Made by a program: the position numbers and the translations under genes. Under the pieces are notes generated by a model. The model saw nothing but the letters and a program-made list of their open reading frames with translations, had not been told where the DNA came from and ran no database searches. Of a stretch of DNA of 17,323 bases, positions 1 to 5,200 are shown in pieces. The DNA lies in assembly GCA_013151585.1 (NCBI GenBank), contig JAADHY010000234.1, positions 8,910 to 26,232 on the forward strand. Direction: 5' to 3'. Each line of letters opens with the position of its first letter. The first letter of the stretch is position 1. This stretch comes from Planctomycetota bacterium (GTDB lineage Bacteria; Planctomycetota; Planctomycetia; Planctomycetales; Planctomycetaceae).

Positions 1-72
1 ACAGAATCGGTAGGCAAAAAAGTCCTCGCGCTGGGGATATTCCTCCTGAATGTTCGCCTTCCGTGCCGCCAT
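1..72 (-). CDS. N-terminus of an unknown protein in the phage-like operon, partial
   Basis: The reverse strand has an ATG at 72-70 followed by 24 open codons up to the window edge. The peptide begins MAARKANIQEEYPQREDFFA. A GGAG sequence lies about 7 bases upstream, and the csrA stop codon is only 35 bp further upstream, so the gene is probably the next member of the same operon. The acidic, aromatic N-terminus is reminiscent of helix-turn-helix replication proteins of phage-like elements, but 24 residues are too few to assign a family. Seen: start codon, ribosome binding site and open frame. Inferred: that it is a real gene. Confidence 0.5.
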   Translation of the reverse strand, partial: MAARKANIQEEYPQREDFFAYRFC

Positions 73-107
73 CCCTACGCTCCGTCTCGCTCCGTCATGG
101 GGATGGT

Positions 108-317
108 TCAGTGGTCAGTCGGGTGGGCTGGACCGGAGTCCGTTCCCATCTCCTTCTCCAGCAGTTCTTCTCGCCGAATGCGATACCGATCCGGCGCCTC
201 GATCCCCACGGCCACAGTGCCGTTGCGCCGGATGCGGCAGATCGTGATGCCGATCTGATCTCCGTTCGGGCTTTCGAGCCAAATCCGCTGTTGTGCCTTC
301 CGTGACAGGACAAGCAT
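108..317 (-). CDS. csrA: CsrA-family RNA-binding translational regulator
   Basis: This 69-residue protein starts MLVLSRKAQQRIWL, the hallmark CsrA N-terminus. Family members bind GGA motifs in mRNA leaders as homodimers of interlocked beta strands. The second RNA-contact region is also present: a GIEAP segment followed by an RIRREE segment, aligning with the VHREE region that carries Arg44 in E. coli CsrA. The ATG at 317 is chosen because it gives exactly the family N-terminus and has an AAGGAG Shine-Dalgarno 6 bases upstream; the frame is open another 23 codons upstream, but that part is basic and unlike CsrA. The C-terminal tail is a few residues longer than the usual 61. The gene lies between the putative annealing-protein gene and the partial gene at the left edge, on the same strand. 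The family call is secure. Its role in a phage-like operon, rather than as the host's main CsrA, is inference. Confidence 0.93.
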   Translation of the reverse strand: MLVLSRKAQQRIWLESPNGDQIGITICRIRRNGTVAVGIEAPDRYRIRREELLEKEMGTDSGPAHPTDH

Positions 318-446
318 CGGTCGCTCCTTCTGTTGCGTCGGTTTGATCCACGGCGGGCGGCTCTCCCTGCCACGCCGCCGCTCCAAGTGTCCTTGGCCGG
401 CAGTCCCTCGCCAGCCGGAGGGAGATACAGAGGAGAGGAGGGGGAC
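318..446 (-). promoter_or_regulatory. csrA leader with several GGA motifs; possible CsrA autoregulatory site
   Basis: The 129-base gap between the upstream stop and csrA contains six GGA motifs on the transcribed strand, one inside the csrA Shine-Dalgarno (AAGGAG). Two lie in small hairpins that expose GGA in the loop. One is CCAA-GGACAC-UUGG (383-396) and the other is GGC-AGGGAGA-GCC (359-371). CsrA proteins bind GGA in hairpin loops overlapping the ribosome binding site, so repression of its own translation is plausible. The motifs are seen; the regulation is inferred. GGA is common in GC-rich DNA. Confidence 0.35.
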
Positions 447-1406
447 CTATGATGCGTTCGCCGCCAGTGTTTCCGTCTCTTCACTCGTCTCAGACTTCTC
501 AGCCTTTCTCTTGCCTTTGGAGGCCTTCCCGTTGGTCAGGGCGTCTGCCGTGACAGGGCCTGCCCCGGCCTGCGGGCCTGACGGGTGGCCGTCACCATTC
601 GTGTTTGCGACTGAGTCGAAGGCCTCTTCGACGGTCGTCTCGCCCGCCTCAATCGCGTTGTAGAGGCCGAGCAGTCGGAGCCGGTCGTCCTGAGTCCATC
701 CTTGCCCGACCGTCCGGCCGAGGTATCGCTCGAGCTGCTCCTGCGAGACGCCGAGCTTGCCGAAAGCTTCCAGCACACGCTGCACCCCTTCGCCTCCGAG
801 CAGCTTCCGCATCTGCCGCTCGGCCATCTCCTGAAGTTCCGTGCGGAGTCCCGGCGGCACGCTGCGGAGGATGACTTCGCGGACCCGCTTCGACAGCTCC
901 GCCTTGACGATCACGTTGTAGAACCGGTCGTCCGCGTGGCGCCGCATGCGGCCGTTCCGGTCTCGGTAGAGCTTGGTCACGATGCCAGCGTCTTCCCAGA
1001 TGCGACCTTTCTGGTAGTCGACGAACGTGGCGCTGACTTTCACGTGGTCGTCGTCGATGGGAGTCACGTCCGTCCGGACCCGACAGTAGCCGTAGGCTTC
1101 CGCGATCGCCTCGGCCGCCCGCACGGACAGGCCCGTCGCGTACTGCATGCAGCCCCGGTCGTCGCGGCCGACGGGCTTGCAATACAGCGCCGCCGACGCA
1201 AAGGACGGGTAGGCAGCCAATTGCTCGGCGATTTCGTCGCGGATCCGTTTGTGGTCGCGGGGACGCGACATGGCCAGCGATTGGATCGTCTCGTTCTCCA
1301 AACGCATCATCGCGTACTCGGGTGGCAGCTCCGCCAGAGCCTGCAGCTGCTCCCGGACTCCGTTGTCCGGTGCCGCGTCGCTTCTTGCCAAGACTTGCGT
1401 CGTCAT
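447..1406 (-). CDS. phage-type protein, possibly a single-strand DNA annealing protein
   Basis: This is a 319-residue protein. The ATG at 1406 is preferred over an upstream in-frame start because it has an AAAGGAG site about 6 bases upstream and the 63 codons before it are low-complexity and basic. The central region (roughly residues 60-210) has a GLSVRAAEAIAEAYG segment, then a region with alternating strand-like sequence, then basic helices. This recalls hypothetical phage recombination proteins encoded next to exonucleases, but no defining motif proves the family. The C-terminus (last ~50 residues) is Lys/Glu/Thr-rich and probably disordered. It lies 40 bp downstream of a PD-(D/E)XK nuclease gene, the usual setting for an annealing protein/exonuclease pair. 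The gene call is strong; the annealing function rests mainly on context. Confidence 0.78.
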   Translation of the reverse strand: MTTQVLARSDAAPDNGVREQLQALAELPPEYAMMRLENETIQSLAMSRPRDHKRIRDEIAEQLAAYPSFASAALYCKPVGRDDRGCMQYATGLSVRAAEAIAEAYGYCRVRTDVTPIDDDHVKVSATFVDYQKGRIWEDAGIVTKLYRDRNGRMRRHADDRFYNVIVKAELSKRVREVILRSVPPGLRTELQEMAERQMRKLLGGEGVQRVLEAFGKLGVSQEQLERYLGRTVGQGWTQDDRLRLLGLYNAIEAGETTVEEAFDSVANTNGDGHPSGPQAGAGPVTADALTNGKASKGKRKAEKSETSEETETLAANAS

Positions 1407-1446
1407 GGTTCCGCTCCTTTCGTGCTTGGTGCCAGAAAGCGAACAC

Positions 1447-2258
1447 TCAGCCCGCCGTCCGCGGCCGGTAAGGGCAATCGTGCCAGTAGCCGCAAAAGGT
1501 CGGCGAGCACCACCAATTGCCGGGATTCGTAGGCGGGAAGACGCCCGCCTCGATCGCGGCCGTGACCGCGTTGATCCGCCGGGCCAACGCGGCAAAGTCT
1601 TCCCGGGACCGGTGAGTCGCCAAGACCTGCCGCGTCGTCTGCGTTTTGGTCTGCACCACGCAGTCCAGCCGGAGTTCCGTCGGTGGGACGCCGTGCAAGC
1701 ATTCGTAGGCGGCCGCGTAAACGGTCAGCTGGACGGACGAGTCGGCGTCCGACTGAGAACGCCGGCGCGTCGCCGTCTTGAAGTCGATGACACGGCCCCG
1801 GTCGTCCACCAAGTCGATGATGCCCACAAGGTCCCTCGGAGCCTCGGGCAACTCGATCCTCACGCTTTTCTCGACAAGGGCCGGTTGATACTCCGGGGCT
1901 TGCTGTTTCGCGTGCGTCTCCGCGAGTTCAGCCAGCTGGTCCTTCGCCTCACCCAAGACGACCGCCGGACCTCGCGAGGCTTCCTCGTCCGTCAGCAGAA
2001 TGTCTCCGGCTGCTTCCTGCTCGAAATTGGCCACCGCGATTTCGACGATCTCCTCGGCCGGCAAGTCCCGGTGCGTCGTGAGCTTCTGCTCCATGTTGGC
2101 TTCCGCGGCCCGGTGAAAGCTGGTGCCTTTCAGCAGGGCGATCCCCGGCGGGATCACTTCCCCCTCGACATAGCGCCGCCTGTATTGCTCGGGGGGCAGT
2201 ACATTTCGAGCTGCGAGGGGCTGATGTGAGGCTTGGTTTCTGTTGCCGTCGGACTCAT
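1447..2258 (-). pseudogene. PD-(D/E)XK (Cas4/AddB-like, iron-sulfur) nuclease, broken by a frameshift
   Basis: The protein has a RecB/Cas4-type nuclease core. A GIIDLVDD segment is followed by IDFKTA, giving the catalytic D...DxK motif, and QLTVYAAAY is the QxxxY-type motif. Three cysteines end the protein (WCSPTFCGYWHDCPY), as in 4Fe-4S nucleases such as AddB and Cas4. The expected N-terminus, with the partner cysteine, is in another frame. An ATG at 2258 (AGAAGGGA site upstream) gives MSPTATETKPHISPSQLEMYC and then stops after 34 codons. The frame giving PEQYRRRYVEGE continues to the end. The switch falls at a run of six G (2191-2196 on the plus strand), where one base appears to be missing. 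Without a frameshift only a protein starting near GTG 2157 could be made, lacking the first cysteine. It lies 40 bp upstream of the possible annealing protein and 16 bp downstream of the winged-helix gene. Confidence 0.8.
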
Positions 2259-2274
2259 GAATCGTTCCCTTCTG

Positions 2275-2613
2275 TCATCTGACGACCCACACAATGGCCG
2301 GACTGCCCGTGCGAGTCTTCCGCTGGTGTCCGCTGTCTTGGATCAGCCCGTCTTTTCTCAACTCCGAGATGCGGCCGCAGACCGTCTGCGTCAGCAGGCC
2401 GGTTTCCAGGACAATCTCGTCGATTGTCATGCCTTGGCGGCCGGCCGCAGCGATCGCCTGGTAGACGGTCCATCGTGCCGTCCCGGCCTTGAGCCGCCGC
2501 CGGTGCGCGGCCGCCCGGGACGTGTCGGTGCGGTTGTGAGCGCCCGGCCGGCTCCGCTCGACAAGCGGCCTCTGGTACTCTCGGCCGAACAGTCTGCGCT
2601 GAACGTCCGGCAC
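2275..2613 (-). CDS. winged-helix DNA-binding protein of phage type
   Basis: This 112-residue protein has an N-terminal basic, probably disordered segment containing TDTSRAAA. A compact winged-helix domain follows (about residues 48-112): helix WTVYQAIAAAG, then MTIDEIVLETGL, then the recognition helix around TVCGRISELRKDGLI and the wing ending in IVWVV. Small proteins of this layout are common in phages and integrative elements of high-GC bacteria, usually of unknown role. The GTG at 2613 is chosen because a GGGAGG site lies about 8 bases upstream and the frame before it reads into a different gene. It is 17 bp downstream of the broken coiled-coil gene and 16 bp upstream of the nuclease gene, so it is part of one operon. 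The fold is fairly clear; the DNA target and function are unknown. Confidence 0.75.
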   Translation of the reverse strand: MPDVQRRLFGREYQRPLVERSRPGAHNRTDTSRAAAHRRRLKAGTARWTVYQAIAAAGRQGMTIDEIVLETGLLTQTVCGRISELRKDGLIQDSGHQRKTRTGSPAIVWVVR

Positions 2614-2630
2614 CGCTTCCGCCTCCCGCT

Positions 2631-3156
2631 TCAGACCGAGACTTCGTACTCCGCGAAGTAGACCCAGCGTCCCAGGCGCTTCTCGGTCCAGACCCGCGCC
2701 AGCTCGAAGTGGACCTCCACCTCGTGCACCTGCAGGCCGTCCTGTTGGGACCAGGTCCCGACGAGGTAGACGGCGCTCAACGTCCGTGTCGATTTCGATC
2801 GTGATCGGGCCGCCGGCGGCATATTCGGCAAAGTGTTCGCGGTAGTGATTGCTTGTGCCCGGATAGCGGTCTTCAGACCACTCCCGCGTGACCTCCAGCT
2901 CGAGTTTTTCCATAAGGGCGTCGCGGACGATCTGGTCGTCCACCGAGCCACGCTCTTCCAGCTCGCGAATCTTCGCTTTGAGCTTTTCCGCTTCTTCGAC
3001 GGCCTGCCGGTAGTGGTATTTGAGCCCGCCGATCGTTTGCCAAGCCTCACCGAGTTTTTCCTGTAGGCGTTCGATTTCTTTGGCGTGTTGCTCGTAGATT
3101 TCAGCGAGGCCGATCGACGGAAAGGCCAGCGTTTCTCCGTTGCTGCGAGCAGTCAT
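2631..3156 (-). pseudogene. unknown phage-type coiled-coil protein, frameshifted
   Basis: The ATG at 3156 has an AGGGGGA site upstream. It starts MTARSNGETLAFPSIGLAEI and continues with a long charged coiled coil (about residues 15-75, heptads rich in Lys/Glu) and a beta-like segment GPITIEIDTDV. The sensible continuation, AVYLVGTWSQQDGLQVHEVE and onward to FAEYEVSV and a stop at 2631, is in a neighbouring frame. The switch is best placed near 2775, where removing one base (GAG C GCC) would join the two halves. The combined reading would be about 174 residues. In the unshifted frame translation runs on into the winged-helix gene with arginine-rich sequence that is not protein-like. First gene after the promoter at 3303-3330. 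I do not recognise a family. Confidence 0.65.
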
Positions 3157-3185
3157 GGCGGGTCCCCCTGCCTTTGCGTGTGCCC

Positions 3186-3242
3186 AAAAGAAAGCCCCGA
3201 CCGACAGCGTGGCGTGAGGCACCAAGCTGCGTCGGCCGGGGC
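3186..3242 (-). terminator. intrinsic terminator or attenuator in the operon leader
   Basis: A 12-bp stem (3194-3205 with 3231-3242) is followed on the transcribed minus strand by UUUCUUUU (3186-3193). The single imperfect position is a G-U wobble in the minus-strand RNA but an A-C mismatch in plus-strand RNA, which points to leftward transcription. It sits between the promoter at 3303-3330 and the first operon gene at 3156, so it may stop transcription of the regulator gene upstream or act as an attenuator. Confidence 0.6.
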
Positions 3243-3277
3243 CGGTTTTTCTGTCCGTCTTGTCGTCCTGTCTTTCG

Positions 3278-3299
3278 ACCGGAGCTTGGTGTCTCCGGT
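3278..3299 (-). other. small leader hairpin whose loop is complementary to the terminator loop
   Basis: ACCGG (3278-3282) pairs with CCGGT (3295-3299), leaving a 12-base loop (3283-3294). AGCTTGGTGTCTC at 3283-3295 is complementary at 12 of 13 positions to GAGGCACCAAGCT at 3216-3228, which lies in the loop of the terminator hairpin. A kissing-loop or alternative pairing is possible. The pairing is seen; its function is inferred. Confidence 0.4.
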
Positions 3300-3302
3300 T
3301 GT

Positions 3303-3330
3303 ATTATACGATTTTGTAAATAGCCGTCAA
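3303..3330 (-). promoter_or_regulatory. sigma-70 promoter for the leftward phage-like operon
   Basis: On the minus strand TTGACG (3325-3330) is followed after 16 bases by TATAAT (3303-3308), an almost perfect -35/-10 pair in an AT-rich patch that stands out from its surroundings. It lies 24 bp past the stop of the XRE-type regulator and about 145 bp before the first downstream gene. Confidence 0.8.
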
Positions 3331-3354
3331 GGGTGTATTTGCAAAAATGTAGAA

Positions 3355-3612
3355 TTATTTCGGGGGGAAAAACTCGCTTGCATCGCGCAATCGAAAGGTT
3401 TTGAGCAGAGCGGGAACGGCGTTCAGATCGACTTTGGATCGGCCGCCTTCCCAGTGATAATACTTCGAGAGAACGATCCGGTAGCCAAAACGATTGAGGC
3501 GTTCTACGACCTTTTCGGCGGGCCAACCTCGTTCGTCGCGCAGCTCTCTCAGTCGTTTCGCGACGCGTCCGCTGTACGTACTCACGTCCGGTTCCTTTCT
3601 GGCCGGGGCCAT
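3355..3612 (-). CDS. XRE-family helix-turn-helix regulator
   Basis: This small protein has a Cro/C1-type helix-turn-helix. YSGRVAKRLRELRDERGW forms helix 1, AEKVVERLNRFG helix 2, and LSKYYHWEGGRSKVDL helix 3 with the typical W-E-x-G-R turn, followed by a short C-terminal helix. From the ATG at 3612 it is 85 residues, with a TAAGGAG site about 7 bases upstream. An in-frame GTG nine codons later, with its own AAAGGA site, would give 76 residues starting directly before the domain. There is no oligomerisation or cleavage domain, so it resembles a small Cro-like or toxin-antitoxin-type regulator. Promoters on both sides (3303-3330 leftward, 3714-3742 rightward) are plausible targets. The target is inferred. 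Confidence 0.85.
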   Translation of the reverse strand: MAPARKEPDVSTYSGRVAKRLRELRDERGWPAEKVVERLNRFGYRIVLSKYYHWEGGRSKVDLNAVPALLKTFRLRDASEFFPPK

Positions 3613-3713
3613 GCTCTAACTCCTTACTCACATGCCGTTTCGTGCCACACAACCGCGGTCGAGTCATTCTATCAACTCCCTTCTCCAACGTCCGCTCCTC
3701 GGATGACTCCGTC

Positions 3714-3742
3714 TTGACCTGCACAAGCCGTTTTCCTATGTT
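3714..3742 (+). promoter_or_regulatory. sigma-70 promoter for the lipoprotein/membrane protein pair
   Basis: TTGACC (3714-3719) and TATGTT (3737-3742) are separated by 17 bases on the plus strand, 55 bp before the GTG start at 3798. The spacing is ideal and the hexamers are close to consensus. It is divergent from the XRE-type regulator gene. Confidence 0.55.
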
Positions 3743-3797
3743 CCGCGCATCCGTCCACTTCCGGTTAGCCAATCCGTCCCAAGCAGGAGGTTTTCCC

Positions 3798-4187
3798 GTG
3801 CGGCTTTCGGCAGCCCTTTCCCGCCTGGCCGTCTTGACATGTTTCACTGGATGCGTCTCCCCTCCGGCGCACTACTGTGCCTACCGCCCCGTCCAAGAAA
3901 CCGTGTGCATGGAACCCACGGTCCAGTCACCCGATTCGTATAGGGTGATCTGGGACGGCGAGAAGTGGCTGGCCGTCACAGAGACAGCGTCCGGTAAGAT
4001 TCCCGTTTCGTCCGCCGTCGCGAAGCTGACGGAGCGGCTTCTGACCGTCGAACGCGACGTCAAGCAGCTCCGGACTGATTTCAAAGGCCTGAAGAAAGAC
4101 AACAATGAAATTCGTGCTACAATGAACGAACTGAAGAAAGGGCAGATGTTGATTCTGGATCGCCTCGGAGAGCCGAAAGATGAGTAG
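3798..4187 (+). CDS. predicted small lipoprotein with a C-terminal coiled coil
   Basis: This protein has 129 residues. The GTG at 3798 is preferred to the far-upstream ATG at 3642 because a perfect AGGAGG (3785-3790) lies 7 bases before it and it gives a lipoprotein signal directly: MRLSAALSRLAVLTCFTGC, with the lipobox FTGC and the acceptor cysteine at residue 19. The mature part has a short polar region (residues 20-70, including an IWDGEKWLAVTE segment) and then a charged coiled coil (about 74-120). The coiled coil resembles that of the next gene: VERDVKQL here, VEKDVAQL there, about 18 of 40 positions identical without gaps. The stop overlaps the start of the next gene by 8 bp. No family recognised. 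The layout suggests an outer-membrane or outer-leaflet lipoprotein paired with an inner-membrane partner. A spanin-like or holin-accessory role is a guess. Confidence 0.75.
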   Translation: MRLSAALSRLAVLTCFTGCVSPPAHYCAYRPVQETVCMEPTVQSPDSYRVIWDGEKWLAVTETASGKIPVSSAVAKLTERLLTVERDVKQLRTDFKGLKKDNNEIRATMNELKKGQMLILDRLGEPKDE

Positions 4188-4503
4188 AGCGGAAACCGAC
4201 TGGCACGTACGGCAGTGGGTGACCGGAGCAGTTACTCTTCTCTTGGGGCTAGTCATCGCGTTCGCTGCGTATTGGGGCGCCCGTGTCGACAGCCGTCTGG
4301 ACAAGGTGGGGGACCGCGTCGACGAAGGACTTGACGAACTCGGGGACCGGGTCGGTAATGTTGAAAAAGACGTTGCACAACTGAAGGTCGAAGTACAAGC
4401 GATCAAAGAGTCGAACCAGGAAATCAAGAACACTCTCCGCGAGATGAGCAAAATGCAACAGTTGATCATGGAACGACTCCCCGCGAAAAACAGCTCCCCC
4501 TAA
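4180..4503 (+). CDS. single-pass membrane protein with a periplasmic or cytoplasmic coiled coil
   Basis: This 107-residue protein starts with the ATG at 4180, inside the last codons of the lipoprotein gene (ATGAGTAG overlap), so translation is probably coupled. Residues about 13-33 (VTGAVTLLLGLVIAFAAYWGA) form one hydrophobic segment. Residues 35-100 are a continuous charged coiled coil ending EIKNTLREMSKMQQLIMERL, similar to the lipoprotein's C-terminus. The heptads GDRVDEGLDELGDRVGNVE look internally repeated. Size and layout recall phage lysis accessory proteins (i-spanins, XhlA-type proteins, though XhlA has its membrane segment at the other end). I cannot name the family. The topology is uncertain because basic residues flank both sides of the membrane segment. 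Confidence 0.78.
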   Translation: MSRAETDWHVRQWVTGAVTLLLGLVIAFAAYWGARVDSRLDKVGDRVDEGLDELGDRVGNVEKDVAQLKVEVQAIKESNQEIKNTLREMSKMQQLIMERLPAKNSSP

Positions 4504-4766
4504 TCACTCCAGTAGTCGGGCAGTGCCTCTAGGAGAATCCCGGCTATGCCCAGGCTCACCGGATCACTTTCCGTCGTGGACGCATCGACCGGCCCCCGAG
4601 ACCCGAAGCTGCCGATGTCCCCGCGCCCATTTCGACCGCGTAACGAAACGGCTCCGGACACGTCTTCACGTAGCCCGATTCCGGGGCTGACCTTCACCCA
4701 CCACCGGTCGCCGCTGCAAGACTGCCGAGCAGAACTCAGTTCATCGAAGTCCGCCACATCCACCAA
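4500..4766 (-). CDS. small protein of unknown function in the element
   Basis: The reading frame has up to 88 codons. TTG at 4766 or GTG at 4763 lies just after a GGGAGG sequence; a GTG at 4757 has better spacing (about 10 bases). Codon third positions are mostly G or C, as in real genes here, and the sequence (WWVKVSPGIGLREDVSGAVS, ending ALPDYWSD) looks like a folded protein. No domain recognised. It overlaps the end of the frameshifted gene upstream by about 30 bp, and its stop overlaps the stop of the convergent membrane-protein gene (4500-4503). It could be a short structural or accessory protein of the element, or the remains of a longer one. Confidence 0.45.
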   Translation of the reverse strand: MVDVADFDELSSARQSCSGDRWWVKVSPGIGLREDVSGAVSLRGRNGRGDIGSFGSRGPVDASTTESDPVSLGIAGILLEALPDYWSD

Positions 4767-5042
4767 TCCTCCCGCCAGGCCAAAAGTTCAGCGGCACGCG
4801 TCTGGCGTTCACCGGACCTCTGTTTTCCAGCCAGAATGCGTGGCCTTTCACGCTGAATCTGAAAGTCCGTCTTGCCGCACCGCAGGCCGACGCGATCGAG
4901 GAGCCCCCCCGCCGGTATCCGGAGGCAAGAGGCGAGGTCTACCGGGAGATGTCGGATGAAGGACCTCATCCCTCAAGTAGGCGCGGTGTGCAGTCTTGAC
5001 AGTTTCCCAGTCGTGGAAGCCGAGTCTGCACAACCAGCGCAC
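4736..5042 (-). pseudogene. short phage-type zinc-ribbon-like protein, frameshifted
   Basis: The GTG at 5042 starts MRWLCRLGFHDWETVKTAHR, typical of small phage proteins that open with a C-x-x-G-x-H-x-W motif and continue with a zinc-ribbon CxxCG. The second half, LLDRVGLRCGKTDFQIQRE, is in a different frame. The two frames can be joined at a run of seven C on the plus strand (4904-4910; G7 in the coding strand) by removing one base. The usual first cysteine of the CxxC pair reads as glycine (GLRCG), so the metal site may also be lost. A GGAG lies close upstream of the GTG. The gene follows the promoter at 5172-5200 with a leader of about 120 bases. Frameshift or sequencing error cannot be distinguished from sequence alone. 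Confidence 0.5.
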
Positions 5043-5126
5043 CGTCTCCGGCCCCCGTCGTCATTGTGTCCTGCGGAGCCCCGCAGGTCGCCGAAGCATC
5101 GGCAAGCGAGGCAAGGTCTCAAACCC

Positions 5127-5167
5127 AAAAACAAACAACCGCCGACGGGGAACGAACCCGCCGACGG
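5127..5167 (-). terminator. intrinsic terminator after the second XRE-type regulator gene
   Basis: On the minus strand an 11-bp stem (5157-5167 with 5139-5149, two G-U pairs) closes a 7-base loop and is followed by UUGUUUGUUUUU (5138-5127). It lies 30 bp past the regulator's stop codon. The transcript from the promoter at 5172-5200 would start inside the 5' arm of this stem, which would weaken the hairpin for that transcript only. Confidence 0.7.
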
Positions 5168-5171
5168 TCGT

Positions 5172-5200
5172 GTTATACTATCAACTAACGCACCTGTCAA
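5172..5200 (-). promoter_or_regulatory. sigma-70 promoter overlapping the end of the second XRE-type gene
   Basis: On the minus strand a perfect TTGACA (5195-5200), a 17-base spacer and TATAAC (5172-5177). The -35 box overlaps the stop codon of the regulator gene at 5197. It would drive the genes at 5042 and 4766. The spacer contains AGTTGATAG (5178-5186), which also occurs upstream of the first XRE-type gene (3669-3677). Confidence 0.75.

Noticed and set aside
1407..1595. N-terminal extension of the annealing-like protein to 382 residues
   Set aside because: The extra 63 residues are basic and low-complexity, overlap the upstream nuclease gene, and a good ribosome binding site precedes the ATG at 1406.
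2191..2196. Programmed frameshifting as the way the nuclease is made
   Set aside because: No stimulatory structure or conserved slippery heptamer is evident, and two other frameshifts occur nearby, so decay or sequence error is simpler; kept as a finding but not as a programmed event.
702..2229. Long plus-strand open frames (702-1532 and 1249-2229)
   Set aside because: They lie opposite the annealing-like and nuclease genes, have no recognisable domain, and are the expected antisense shadows in GC-rich DNA.
3194..3295. Integron attC-like site
   Set aside because: The inverted repeats could suggest one, but there is no integrase, no cassette array, and the T-runs and promoter fit a transcription leader better.
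4546..4959. Plus-strand open frame of 137 codons
   Set aside because: Pro/Ser/Arg-rich translation without a ribosome binding site, opposite the small minus-strand genes.
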